Below, piece by piece: positions 27,046 through 35,935 of a DNA stretch of 64,000 nt. This stretch comes from 66-474 sp044464225 (GTDB taxonomy: Bacteria > Pseudomonadota > Gammaproteobacteria > Xanthomonadales > Rhodanobacteraceae), in assembly GCA_044464225.1 (NCBI GenBank), contig JBIQLN010000002.1, forward strand, positions 124,001 to 188,000, read 5' to 3'. A model generated the notes under the pieces. It saw nothing but the letters and a program-made list of their open reading frames with translations. It did no database searches and was not told where the DNA came from. The stretch's first letter is position 1, and each line of letters opens with the position of its first letter. A program made the position numbers and the translations under genes.

Positions 27046-27051
27046 TATAAT
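27046..27051 (+). promoter_or_regulatory. -10 element of the DUF2909 gene
   Basis: A perfect TATAAT 26 bp before the ATG at 27077, in an otherwise GC-rich gap. No good -35 hexamer is visible at 17 bp. Confidence 0.5.
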
Positions 27052-27076
27052 CGTTCTTTCCGCCCACACCATCACC

Positions 27077-27301
27077 ATGACGTTAACCACTCTATACAAG
27101 GCCGTGCTGGTCATCGTGTTTCTGGTGGTGATCTTCGAACTGGGGCAGGCGCTGTATTTCATGATGACCGACCGTACCGGCAGCAACCGGACGGTGGGGG
27201 CGTTGACGCGGCGCGTCATCTTCTCGGTGCTGCTGTTCGCGCTGATCGTGGTCGGCATCGTCACCGGCGTGCTGCATCCGCACGGCATCGCGGTGCGCTG
27301 A
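27077..27301 (+). CDS. Twin-transmembrane DUF2909 protein
   Basis: 74 residues with two helices (about 6-28 and 48-66) joined by a polar loop TDRTGSNRTVGALTRR. It matches the twin-transmembrane DUF2909 proteins encoded beside SURF1 in proteobacterial oxidase loci. Function unknown, probably an assembly or stability factor. It is the only plus-strand gene in the ctaA-ctaC stretch, divergent from surf1 and convergent with ctaE. Confidence 0.85.
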   Translation: MTLTTLYKAVLVIVFLVVIFELGQALYFMMTDRTGSNRTVGALTRRVIFSVLLFALIVVGIVTGVLHPHGIAVR

Positions 27302-27409
27302 ATTCCGAACCATCGAGGGCGGAACCGTTCGTGTGGCCGGCGCTCCACATGGGCGCCGATACCCGAAGCGCCCCCGATCGGCTGAACCCTGCCCTCCGAC
27401 CCCCCGTCC

Positions 27410-28285
27410 CTACAAGATGTACACAAACAGGAACAGGCACAGCCAGATCACGTCCACGAAGTGCCAGTACCACGACACTGCCTCGAACGCGAAATGGTTT
27501 TCACGGCTGAAGTGTCCGCGCACGCAGCGCAACCACATCACGATCAGCATGATCGTGCCGAGGGTGACGTGCAGGCCATGGAAGCCGGTGAGGATGTAGA
27601 ACGTCGCCCCGTAGATGCCGCTGTGCAGCGTCATGTTGAGGTGCACGTACGATTCCCAGTACTCGTAGGCCTGGCAGCACAGGAAGGTCAGGCCCAGCAG
27701 GATGGTCAGGCCGAGGAAGCCGATCAGGCGCTTGCGGTGCCCCGCGCGCAAGGCATGGTGCGCGATCGTGACGGTGACACTGGAGGACAGCAGCAGCAGC
27801 GTATTGAGCAGCGGAATGCCCCACGGCGAACCGGTGATGAACGCCCCGCCCACCGCCTGCGGGCCATTGGTCGGCCATGTCGCGGAAAAACCCTGCCAGA
27901 TGTAGGCATTGGTGATGACGCCCTTGTCGCCGATGCCGCCGAGCCACGGCACCACGAAAGTGCGGATGTAGAACAGGCCGCCGAAGAACGCGGCGAAGAA
28001 AAACACCTCGGAAATGATGAACCACATCATCCCCATCCGGAACGAGGTGTCCACCTGGTGGTTGAAGGCGCCCTTCATCGACTCGTGGATCACGTTGCCG
28101 AACCACCCGAACATCATGCCGATGATGGTCAGTGCGCCGATCGTCAGGACGATCTTGCCGGACAGGTCGTGACCATTCAGCCAGTTCGCCGCCCCGGCCA
28201 TGAACAGGAACATCCCGATGACCGCGACGATCGGCCAGCGGCTCTTGTGCGGGACGTAGTAAACGTTGGCGTCAGGTTGGCTCAT
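27410..28285 (-). CDS. ctaE: Cytochrome c oxidase subunit III
   Basis: 291 residues, seven transmembrane helices. Typical COX3 sequence: MGMMWFIISEVFFFAAFFGG (with the conserved Glu), HHALRAGHRK, and the C-terminal FEAVSWYWHFVDVIWLCLF helix. Stabilises subunit I and its proton uptake. It follows ctaD after a small membrane protein gene. Confidence 0.96.
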   Translation of the reverse strand: MSQPDANVYYVPHKSRWPIVAVIGMFLFMAGAANWLNGHDLSGKIVLTIGALTIIGMMFGWFGNVIHESMKGAFNHQVDTSFRMGMMWFIISEVFFFAAFFGGLFYIRTFVVPWLGGIGDKGVITNAYIWQGFSATWPTNGPQAVGGAFITGSPWGIPLLNTLLLLSSSVTVTIAHHALRAGHRKRLIGFLGLTILLGLTFLCCQAYEYWESYVHLNMTLHSGIYGATFYILTGFHGLHVTLGTIMLIVMWLRCVRGHFSRENHFAFEAVSWYWHFVDVIWLCLFLFVYIL

Positions 28286-28327
28286 GGGACGGTTCCGGTT
28301 CGTGACTGGCGTGACGATGTGGCTGGA

Positions 28328-28501
28328 TCAATGCAGGATCGGAATTTGCGAGAAGTGGCCCTGCACCAGGGCGGCAATGAAAAACGCGAGTGCGAGTGCG
28401 CCGATGATCCACGCGGTGCGGCGCGCCCCGTTCCTGCGGCGCTCGATCTCGTCCAGCGCCGTTTTGGCGTTCAGATCAATCTTTTCGCTTGTATGAAACA
28501 T
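28328..28501 (-). CDS. Small single-helix protein between ctaD and ctaE
   Basis: 57 residues from ATG 28501 (an ATG 21 bp earlier would add seven). A charged helix EKIDLNAKTALDEIERRRNGARR leads into one transmembrane segment AWIIGALALAFFIAALV. Small membrane proteins of this form are common between ctaD and cox11/ctaE in this group. Probably an oxidase assembly or accessory subunit; not functionally defined. Confidence 0.7.
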   Translation of the reverse strand: MFHTSEKIDLNAKTALDEIERRRNGARRTAWIIGALALAFFIAALVQGHFSQIPILH

Positions 28502-28547
28502 GCTGTTCTTGTGACAAGCCATTCGCGCGTTGCGTGGAGCCTGCTGT

Positions 28548-28578
28548 TGTGAAAAGTCAGGCCATGGATGGCCGGGGT
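28548..28578. repeat. Short dispersed repeat, copy 3
   Basis: GTGAAAAGTCAG followed by the palindrome GGCCATGGATGGCC (28560-28573). The best-formed copy; lies in the ctaD / small-protein gap. Confidence 0.55.
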
Positions 28579-28649
28579 GGTGTTGCTATTGCGGATGACT
28601 GTTCGCATACCGCCCTCTCGTTGCGCAGCAATCAGGGACGATTGCACAA

Positions 28650-30260
28650 CTAATGACTCACGTCCCCGTGCGCAAGCTGGCTGTCGTCGATCACCGGCGG
28701 CACCGTGAAGCTGTGGTGCGGCGCCGGCGACGGCAGCGTCCACTCCAGCCCATAGGCATGTTCCCACACCCGCGAGGTCGCCTTCTGCTTCGAGAAGAAC
28801 ACGCAGTGGATCACCACGCCCACCAGGATCAACTGGCTCGCGCCGAACCAGAAGCCGCCGATCGAGGACACCATGTTCCAGTCGGCGAACGCGACGTTGT
28901 AATCGGGGATGCGGCGCGGCATGCCGGCGAAGCCCAGGAACTGCTGCGGGAAGAACAGCACGTTGACCGAGATCGCGCTGGACCAGAAGTGCACCTTGCC
29001 CCAGAAGCTGGAGTACATCCGGCCCGACCACTTCGGCAGCCAGTAGTAGACGCCGCCGACGATCGAGAACAGGGCGCCGCCCACCAGCACGTAGTGGAAA
29101 TGCGCGACGATGAAATAGGTGCCGTAATACTGGAAGTCGGCAGGCACCAGCGCCATCATCACGCCGGAGAAGCCGCCGATCGAGAACAGCACGATGAAGC
29201 CGATCGCCCACAGCATCGGCACCTCGAAGCTGAGCGAACCCTTCCACATCGTGGTGACCCAGTTGAAGATCTTCACGCCGGTCGGCACCGCGATCAGCAT
29301 GGTCGAGTACATGAAGAATACCTCGGCGCCCAGCGGCAGGCCGACGGTGAACATGTGGTGCGACCACACGATGAACGACAGGAACGCGATGCACGCGATC
29401 GCGTACACCATCGCCTTGTAGCCGAACAGGGGCTTGCGCGAGAAGGTCGGCACGATTTCCGAAATGATCCCGAACGCCGGCAGGATCATGATGTAGACCT
29501 CGGGATGGCCGAAGAACCAGAACACGTGCTGGTACATCACCGGGTCGCCACCGGCGCCGGCATTGAAGAAGTTGGTGCCGAAGAAGCGGTCGAACAGCAT
29601 CATGGTGACCGCACCGGCCAGCACCGGCATCACCGCGATCACCAGGAACGAGGTGATCAGCCACGACCAGCAGAACATCGGCATCTTCAGGAGATCGAGA
29701 CCCGGCGCGCGCAGGTTCAGGATCGTCGCGATGATGTTGATCGAACCCAGGATCGACGAAATGCCCATCAGGTGGATCGCGAAGATCATGAACGCGATCG
29801 ACTCGCCGCCCTGCAGCACCAGCGGCGGATACATCGTCCAGCCCGCGGCCGGCGCACCGCCCGGCATGAAGAACGTCGACAGCAGCAGGATGAAGGCGAA
29901 CGGCAGGATCCAGAACGACAGGTTGTTGAGGCGCGGCAGCGCCATGTCGGGGGCGCCGATCTGCATCGGGATCATCCAGTTCGCGAGCCCCACGAACGAC
30001 GGCATGATCACGCCGAAGATCATCACCAGCCCGTGCATGGATGTCAGTTCGTTGAAGAAGTAGGGCTGCATCAACTGCATGCCCGGCTCGAACAACTCGG
30101 CGCGGATCAGCATCGCGAAACTGCCGCCCACGAACAGCATCAGGAACGAGAACAGCAAATAGAGCGTGCCGATGTCCTTGTGGTTGGTGGACATGAACCA
30201 ACGCTCGAAGAAACCCTGGTGGTGTTCTTCGTAGTGGACGGCTTGCGCTGTGCTGGACAT
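28650..30260 (-). CDS. ctaD: Cytochrome c oxidase subunit I (aa3 type)
   Basis: 536 residues, 12 transmembrane helices; holds haem a, haem a3 and CuB. Ligand histidines are recognisable in SMHGLVM (low-spin haem), WFFGHPEVY (CuB His with the cross-linking Tyr), WSHHMF (CuB) and VAHFHYV. The GHPEVY pattern marks an A-family enzyme. ATG at 30260 is used; five upstream residues of an alternative start have no counterpart. Order ctaC-ctaD-(small)-ctaE on one strand. Confidence 0.97.
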   Translation of the reverse strand: MSSTAQAVHYEEHHQGFFERWFMSTNHKDIGTLYLLFSFLMLFVGGSFAMLIRAELFEPGMQLMQPYFFNELTSMHGLVMIFGVIMPSFVGLANWMIPMQIGAPDMALPRLNNLSFWILPFAFILLLSTFFMPGGAPAAGWTMYPPLVLQGGESIAFMIFAIHLMGISSILGSINIIATILNLRAPGLDLLKMPMFCWSWLITSFLVIAVMPVLAGAVTMMLFDRFFGTNFFNAGAGGDPVMYQHVFWFFGHPEVYIMILPAFGIISEIVPTFSRKPLFGYKAMVYAIACIAFLSFIVWSHHMFTVGLPLGAEVFFMYSTMLIAVPTGVKIFNWVTTMWKGSLSFEVPMLWAIGFIVLFSIGGFSGVMMALVPADFQYYGTYFIVAHFHYVLVGGALFSIVGGVYYWLPKWSGRMYSSFWGKVHFWSSAISVNVLFFPQQFLGFAGMPRRIPDYNVAFADWNMVSSIGGFWFGASQLILVGVVIHCVFFSKQKATSRVWEHAYGLEWTLPSPAPHHSFTVPPVIDDSQLAHGDVSH

Positions 30261-30310
30261 GGTGTGAATCCTCAAAGAATGCTTGTGCTACCTGAACCCG
30301 TGGCGCCGCA

Positions 30311-31237
30311 TCAACCCTTCGCCGGCGCCGGCTTCTGCGGCTCCACCCGCGCGGTACGGGCGGCCTTGTCGAGCGTCGCCGCGTTCCGCTGCGCGGCCAG
30401 CCACGCGTTGAACTCGTCGCGCGGCAACACCTTCACCACGACCGGCATGGCGCTGTGGTCCTGGCCGCACAACACGTAGCACTGGCCGAGATAGGTACCG
30501 GGCTTGTCGACCTTCGCCCAAGCGTCGTTCATGATGCCGGGAATGGCATCCCGCTTGGCCGCGAAGTCGGGCACCCACCAGCCGTGGATCACGTCGTCGG
30601 CGGTGATCAGGAAGCGCACCTTCACGCCGGCCGGGATCACCAGCGGGTGCGTCACGTCCAACAGGTAGTCGTTGGTGCCATCCGGTCGCTTGACGCTGTA
30701 GGGGCTGATGCCGGAATCGAGCTGGCGGGCGGCATTGCTGTCGGCGGCGAGACGCGACCACACGGTCGGCACCTTGGTGACGGGCTTGCCGTCGTAGCTG
30801 ATGTAGTCGTAGCGCCACAGCCACTGGTAGCCGGTGACCTTGACGGTCATCTGCGCATCGGTGGCGTTGTACATCTCGCGGGTGAGGAGGGTGGCGGGCG
30901 CGGCAAGGCCGATCAGGATCAGAACCGGCACCACCGTCCAGCCGATTTCGAGCAGGGTGTTGTGGCTCCAGGTTTCGGCCACCGCGCCCTTGGAACGGCG
31001 GAAGCGGATGATCGCGACGAACATCGCGCCGAACACCAGCACGCCCAGCGCCACGCACACCCACAGCGCGGCCATGTGCAGATTCCAGATCTGCTGCGAC
31101 ACGGGCGTCACGCCCTTGTCCAGGTTCATCTGCCACGGGACCGGGTTGGCGGCGGCGGCCATCGACACGAGCAGTGCACCGAAGGCGGCACCCGCCCCCA
31201 CGATCCGCCGCTTGCAATTGCTGGAACTCATCGTCAT
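30311..31237 (-). CDS. ctaC: Cytochrome c oxidase subunit II with altered CuA motif
   Basis: 308 residues: signal peptide (cleavage near Ala30), two transmembrane helices (about 52-78 and 94-117) and a periplasmic cupredoxin domain with the aromatic patch GYQWLWRYDY. CuA ligands are His218, Cys253, Cys257, His261 and Met264, but the segment reads CYVLC where nearly all subunits II have Cys-x-Glu-x-Cys; the Glu that bridges to the Mg site is Val255. The codon is clearly GTG. A Pro/Ala-rich tail follows. First structural gene of the oxidase operon, 50 bp before ctaD. Confidence 0.95.
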   Translation of the reverse strand: MTMSSSNCKRRIVGAGAAFGALLVSMAAAANPVPWQMNLDKGVTPVSQQIWNLHMAALWVCVALGVLVFGAMFVAIIRFRRSKGAVAETWSHNTLLEIGWTVVPVLILIGLAAPATLLTREMYNATDAQMTVKVTGYQWLWRYDYISYDGKPVTKVPTVWSRLAADSNAARQLDSGISPYSVKRPDGTNDYLLDVTHPLVIPAGVKVRFLITADDVIHGWWVPDFAAKRDAIPGIMNDAWAKVDKPGTYLGQCYVLCGQDHSAMPVVVKVLPRDEFNAWLAAQRNAATLDKAARTARVEPQKPAPAKG

Positions 31238-31394
31238 CGCACTCTCTGGAAGATTTGAATAACCTGACACATCCAGCTCCGTATCTATGAAGCTCATGTC
31301 TCCACAACCCCCACCTGCCCGCTGCTTCGCATCGTTCAGGTCGCCTCCTTGACTCAAGGGGACTGGGCGCACAGTTGAAAGTCTCCGCATTCTT

Positions 31395-31895
31395 TCAGTT
31401 GTCGCGCCAGCCACTGCGGCCGGACAGCAGGGCCTTGAGCCACCGCGACAACTGCATGCGCTCGTCGTCGCCAAGGCACTGCCCCACTTCCTGCTCGCGT
31501 CCCTGCGCGGCCAACACCACGTGCCTGTGGCCGTCGCCGCGTTCCAGCACCCGCACTTTCACCCACGCCGCGGGAAACGTGCTGACGGCACGGCCGCGCG
31601 ACGGAAGCTGCTCGATTCGGACGTGATCCGTACCCAGCGTGATGCGCTCCCTGCGATCCCCGCTGCGCCACACCAGCCAGAACGCGATCGCCACCACGGG
31701 GATCTCGATCAGCGCGAACAATGGCGCGAACACGTCGCCACTCCACGCCGCCAGTGCTGCAACAAGCAACGCCGCGATGCACACTTCCCACGTCAACCGG
31801 CGTACCTGGCTGCGGCTGAGCGCCCGATTGGGCGCCAACAACAGCGTCACCTGTCCGGTTTCGGCAGCCACCGGTAGACGTGTGATCATGGACAT
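31395..31895 (-). CDS. DUF2244 membrane protein
   Basis: 166 residues. Two adjacent transmembrane helices (about 36-72) are followed by a soluble beta-rich domain (RERITLGTDHVRIEQ, WVKVRVLERG, and a C-terminal LSRWLKALL helix), the layout of DUF2244, which is often next to oxidase subunit II genes. It is encoded upstream of ctaC on the same strand, separated by 157 bp. Function unknown. Confidence 0.75.
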   Translation of the reverse strand: MSMITRLPVAAETGQVTLLLAPNRALSRSQVRRLTWEVCIAALLVAALAAWSGDVFAPLFALIEIPVVAIAFWLVWRSGDRRERITLGTDHVRIEQLPSRGRAVSTFPAAWVKVRVLERGDGHRHVVLAAQGREQEVGQCLGDDERMQLSRWLKALLSGRSGWRDN

Positions 31896-32039
31896 TCACG
31901 GTACCGCAATCCGGGAATCATAAGGCCGCGCAGCCATTGCAGCAAGAATAGCCCGGTGACGCGCGGGGTTTCTGCCGCGCATCATTGGCTGCGCCGATCG
32001 CAAGACGTACAATGGACGGTCACGTTCGAGTTGCCGTCA

Positions 32040-35000
32040 ATGGCCGAAATCCTTTCCCCCGAACTGCCACCGCGGCCATCGCCGACGCGCGCCCGCATTA
32101 CCGCGGCATGGCTGCGCGAGGAAAGCGAAGCGGTCAACGAATTGCTGGCCCAGGCCGAATTTTCCGACGACGCACGCGCCCGCATCGAAGCACAGGCCGC
32201 CGACCTGGTCACGCGGGTACGCGCCAAGCAGGACCAGCGCAGCGCCGTCGCCGCCTTCATGCAGCAGTACGACCTGTCGAGCAACGAAGGGATCCTGCTG
32301 ATGTGCATCGCCGAGGCGCTGCTGCGGATCCCCGACAGCGAAACCGCCGACCGGCTGATCCGCGACAAGCTCACCGAAGCCGACTGGAAGAAACACCTCG
32401 GCACCAGCAAATCGGTGCTGGTCAACGCCTCGACCTGGGGCCTGATGTTGACCGGCCATCTCGTGACCCTGCCCGATGCGACGCGCCGCGATTACCAGGC
32501 CGCGCTGCGTCGCCTTGTCAATCGCGCCGGCGAGCCGCTGGTGCGCCTGGCGGTACGCCAGGCCATGCGCATCATGGGCCAGCAATTCATCATGGGGCGC
32601 GACATCAAGTCGGCCCTCGCCCGTGCGCAACGCAGCGAAAACGCGACGTACCGCTACTCGTTCGACATGCTGGGCGAAGCCGCGCTGACGCAAGCGGCCG
32701 CCGACATGTACCTCGGCGCATATCGCAACGCGATCGACGCGGTGGGCCGCCACCCGAAAGCGGGCGACGTGCTGGAGGCGCCTTCGATTTCGGTAAAGCT
32801 GTCGGCCCTGCATCCGCGCTACGAAGTCGCCAAGCGCGCGCGCGTGCTGGATGAATTGACGCCACGCCTGCTGGCGCTTTCGCAACAGGCGATGGCGCGC
32901 GGCATCGGCCTGACGGTCGACGCCGAGGAAGCCGCCCGCCTCGAACTGTCGCTGGACGTGCTGCATGCCGTGTTCACGCACCCGTCGCTGGAAGGCTGGA
33001 ACGGTTTCGGCCTTGCCGTACAGGCTTACCAGAAGCGCGCGCCGTTCGTGCTGGACTGGCTGGCCGAGACCGCGCGCGCGGCCGGACGCCGGTGGTGCGT
33101 GCGGCTGGTGAAGGGCGCGTACTGGGATGCCGAGATCAAGCTGGCGCAGGAACTGGGCTTGTCGGGCTATCCGGTGTACACGCGCAAACCGAACACCGAC
33201 GTGTCGTACCTCGCCTGTGCCATGGCGATGTTCGAAGCCGGCGCCGACGTGATCTATCCGGAATTCGCCACCCACAACGCGCACACGATCGCCGCGATCC
33301 ACCACATCTCGCGCGGGCGCCCGTTCGAATACCAGCGCCTGCACGGCATGGGCCAGGAACTTTACGACGAGGTGATCGGCAAGGAGCACCTCGACGTGCC
33401 CTGTCGCGTGTACGCGCCCGTCGGCAGCCACAAGGATCTGCTGCCCTACCTCGTGCGCCGCCTGCTGGAGAACGGCGCCAACACCAGCTTCATCAACCAC
33501 GTGGTGGACGAGTTCCTGCCGATGAAGCAACTGGTCGGCGACCCTTGCGAAGTGGTGCGCGGATTTGCCTCCAAGGCGCATCCGCGCATTCCGCTTCCCG
33601 TCGACCTCTATGGAGAGCTGAGGAAAAATTCCATGGGCGTCAATCTGTCCAACGACAACGAACTCGCGGGCCTCGCCGAGGCCGCCAACCGACACCCCGG
33701 TCCATGGCAGGCCGCACCGCTCGTGCCCGGCGCCACCGCCGACGGCGACACGGTGAAGGTCACCAACCCCGCCGATCGCCGCGTCGAAGTCGGCACCTGG
33801 CAGGGTGCCGGCGAAGCCACGGTGCAGAAGGCGCTCGCCAATGCCGTCGCCGCGCAACCCGCGTGGGATCGCCTTCCGGCCGCCAGCCGCGCCGCGATCC
33901 TCGAACACGCCGCCGACCAGCTGGAAGCACGGCGCGGCGAGTTCATCTCGATGTGCGTGCGCGAGGCCGGCAAGACGCTTTCCGCGTCGATCGCCGAAGT
34001 GCGCGAGGCAGCCGATTTCCTGCGCTATTACGCCACGATGGCGCGGCGCCTGTTCGGCCATCCGGAAACCCTGCCCGGTCCGACCGGCGAAACCAACGAA
34101 CTGTCGCTGCACGGCCGCGGCGTATTCGTGTGCATCAGCCCGTGGAATTTTCCGCTGGCGATCTTCACCGGCCAGATCGCCGCCGCGCTGGTGTCGGGCA
34201 ACGCGGTGATCGCCAAGCCCGCCGAGCAGACCACGCTGATCGCGCACGCGATGATCAAGTTGCTGCACGCCGCCGGCATTCCCGCCGACGTGCTGCAGTT
34301 CGTGCCCGGCGACGGCGCGGTGGTCGGGCCGCTGCTGACCGGCGACAAGCGCGTCGCGGGCGTGGCTTTCACCGGTTCCACCGAAACGGCGCGCGCGATC
34401 AATCGCGCGCTGGCCGGGCGCGATGCGCCGATCGCCGCGCTGATCGCCGAAACCGGCGGCCAGAACGCGATGATCGCCGACTCTTCCGCGCTGCCCGAAC
34501 AACTGGTGAAGGATGTCGTCGCTTCCGCGTTCGATTCGGCCGGGCAGCGCTGCTCGGCCAGCCGCGTGCTGTACGTGCAGGACGTGGTCGCCGACAAGGT
34601 GATCAAGATGCTGGCAGGCGCGATGGACGAATTGAAGGTCGGCGATCCGGCGCTGCTTTCGACAGACATCGGTCCCGTGATCGACGACGATGCACTCGGC
34701 ATGCTGGACAAGCACGCCGCGAAAATGGACAAGCTGGCGAAGAAGATCAACCAGGTCGAATTGGGCGCGGACTGCGCGCACGGGACGTTCTTCGCGCCGC
34801 GCGCGTACGAAATCCCTTCGCTGGAAGTGCTGGAGCGCGAAGTGTTCGGCCCGGTCCTGCACGTGGTGCGCTGGAAGGCCGGCGAACTCGACAAGGTGAT
34901 CGACCAGGTCAACGCCACCGGCTACGGCCTCACGCTCGGCATCCACAGCCGCATCGACGAAACCGTGGATTACATCACCAGCCGGATGCGCGTCGGCAAC

Positions 35001-35189
35001 TGCTACGTGAACCGCAACCAGATCGGCGCGATCGTCGGTTCGCAACCTTTCGGCGGCGAAGGCCTTTCCGGTACCGGCCCCAAGGCCGGCGGTCCGCATT
35101 ACCTGTTGCGCTTCGCGACCGAACGTTCGCTGTGCATCAACACCACCGCCGCCGGCGGCAATGCGAGCCTGCTGACGCTGCAGGAGTAA
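32040..35189 (+). CDS. putA: Bifunctional proline dehydrogenase / P5C dehydrogenase PutA
   Basis: Oxidises proline to glutamate. 1049 residues: the proline dehydrogenase barrel occupies about 130-470 (VRLVKGAYWDAEIK, YPEFATHNAHT, RRLLENGANTSF) and the aldehyde dehydrogenase domain about 540-1010, with Glu804 (AETGGQ) and nucleophile Cys838 (GQRCSASR). There is no N-terminal ribbon-helix-helix, so this is the enzymatic-only form that cannot autorepress its gene like E. coli PutA. ATG at 32040 is chosen over an upstream in-frame ATG because MAEILSPELPP starts the conserved part. Confidence 0.96.
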   Translation: MAEILSPELPPRPSPTRARITAAWLREESEAVNELLAQAEFSDDARARIEAQAADLVTRVRAKQDQRSAVAAFMQQYDLSSNEGILLMCIAEALLRIPDSETADRLIRDKLTEADWKKHLGTSKSVLVNASTWGLMLTGHLVTLPDATRRDYQAALRRLVNRAGEPLVRLAVRQAMRIMGQQFIMGRDIKSALARAQRSENATYRYSFDMLGEAALTQAAADMYLGAYRNAIDAVGRHPKAGDVLEAPSISVKLSALHPRYEVAKRARVLDELTPRLLALSQQAMARGIGLTVDAEEAARLELSLDVLHAVFTHPSLEGWNGFGLAVQAYQKRAPFVLDWLAETARAAGRRWCVRLVKGAYWDAEIKLAQELGLSGYPVYTRKPNTDVSYLACAMAMFEAGADVIYPEFATHNAHTIAAIHHISRGRPFEYQRLHGMGQELYDEVIGKEHLDVPCRVYAPVGSHKDLLPYLVRRLLENGANTSFINHVVDEFLPMKQLVGDPCEVVRGFASKAHPRIPLPVDLYGELRKNSMGVNLSNDNELAGLAEAANRHPGPWQAAPLVPGATADGDTVKVTNPADRRVEVGTWQGAGEATVQKALANAVAAQPAWDRLPAASRAAILEHAADQLEARRGEFISMCVREAGKTLSASIAEVREAADFLRYYATMARRLFGHPETLPGPTGETNELSLHGRGVFVCISPWNFPLAIFTGQIAAALVSGNAVIAKPAEQTTLIAHAMIKLLHAAGIPADVLQFVPGDGAVVGPLLTGDKRVAGVAFTGSTETARAINRALAGRDAPIAALIAETGGQNAMIADSSALPEQLVKDVVASAFDSAGQRCSASRVLYVQDVVADKVIKMLAGAMDELKVGDPALLSTDIGPVIDDDALGMLDKHAAKMDKLAKKINQVELGADCAHGTFFAPRAYEIPSLEVLEREVFGPVLHVVRWKAGELDKVIDQVNATGYGLTLGIHSRIDETVDYITSRMRVGNCYVNRNQIGAIVGSQPFGGEGLSGTGPKAGGPHYLLRFATERSLCINTTAAGGNASLLTLQE

Positions 35190-35442
35190 CGCGGCAACGC
35201 GAAGCGGGCATCGCGCGCGTTCCGACAACGGAACGCGTGGGCATTTCTCGCCCGCGCATCGCCTACCGGCGGTGACTGGTTGCCGGGCATTCATGTCCAT
35301 GACTGCTTGGCAGTTCCCAAACCGACCCCCGTCTGAACCGGGTGGCGGCGCACGGTTGCGCCCGATCCGTGGGCCTCGGTACGGTGGAAGCCGCGGTGGT
35401 TGTCACCGCCGCGCCCTCCCCCAGCCACAATGGAACATTCCA

Positions 35443-35868
35443 ATGAACGGACGATTTCATCGGTCGAGCGTCGCCCTCGCAGTGAGCCTGGCGATCGCCA
35501 TGGCGGCACCAGTCGCGCTCGCACAGACACAACCTGCAAGTCCCCCGCAAACTCCTCCCGCCAGCGCGGCTGCCCAGGCCGAGACCGGCCCCGCCCCCAG
35601 CGACACCGAGTTGAAGAACTTCGCGCAAGCCATCGTGGAAGTGCAAGGCATCAAGGATTCGGTACAGCCCCAGATCGCCGCCGCGAAGAATCCCGACGAC
35701 CGCACGAAACTGCAGCAGACCGCCGAAAAGAAAATGGAAGCCGCGGTCGAAAGCCACCAGCTCTCGCCGCACCGGTACGTGCAGATCGCGACCCTGGTGC
35801 AAACCGACAGCAATGTCCGCGCCAAGGTGCAAAAACTGCTGCCGCCGCAGCCGCAACCGAAGTCATGA
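35443..35868 (+). CDS. Exported DUF4168-like protein
   Basis: 141 residues: a Sec signal peptide ending VALAQ near residue 27, a Pro/Ala/Gln-rich linker, and a helical domain with SDTELKNFAQAIVEVQGI and a C-terminal Gln/Pro tail. The domain resembles DUF4168, small periplasmic helical proteins of unknown role. Stands alone between putA (253 bp gap with no feature beyond a small hairpin at 35393-35409) and the convergent FtsX operon. Confidence 0.75.
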   Translation: MNGRFHRSSVALAVSLAIAMAAPVALAQTQPASPPQTPPASAAAQAETGPAPSDTELKNFAQAIVEVQGIKDSVQPQIAAAKNPDDRTKLQQTAEKKMEAAVESHQLSPHRYVQIATLVQTDSNVRAKVQKLLPPQPQPKS

Positions 35869-35935
35869 CGCGCGCGCGGCGCCGCCCGGCTGATGGATTG
35901 TCGCCGGGCCGCGCCGTGCTTCCATCGTCACGTGA

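Noticed and set aside
32037..35300. Open frame of 1087 codons antisense to putA
   Set aside because: Translation is rich in His, Arg, Gly and Ala with no recognisable motif, as expected for the complement of a GC-rich gene; the plus strand encodes a full PutA.
35393..35409. GCGGTG-GTTGT-CACCGC hairpin downstream of putA
   Set aside because: Short stem and no T-run; no evidence of termination or regulation.
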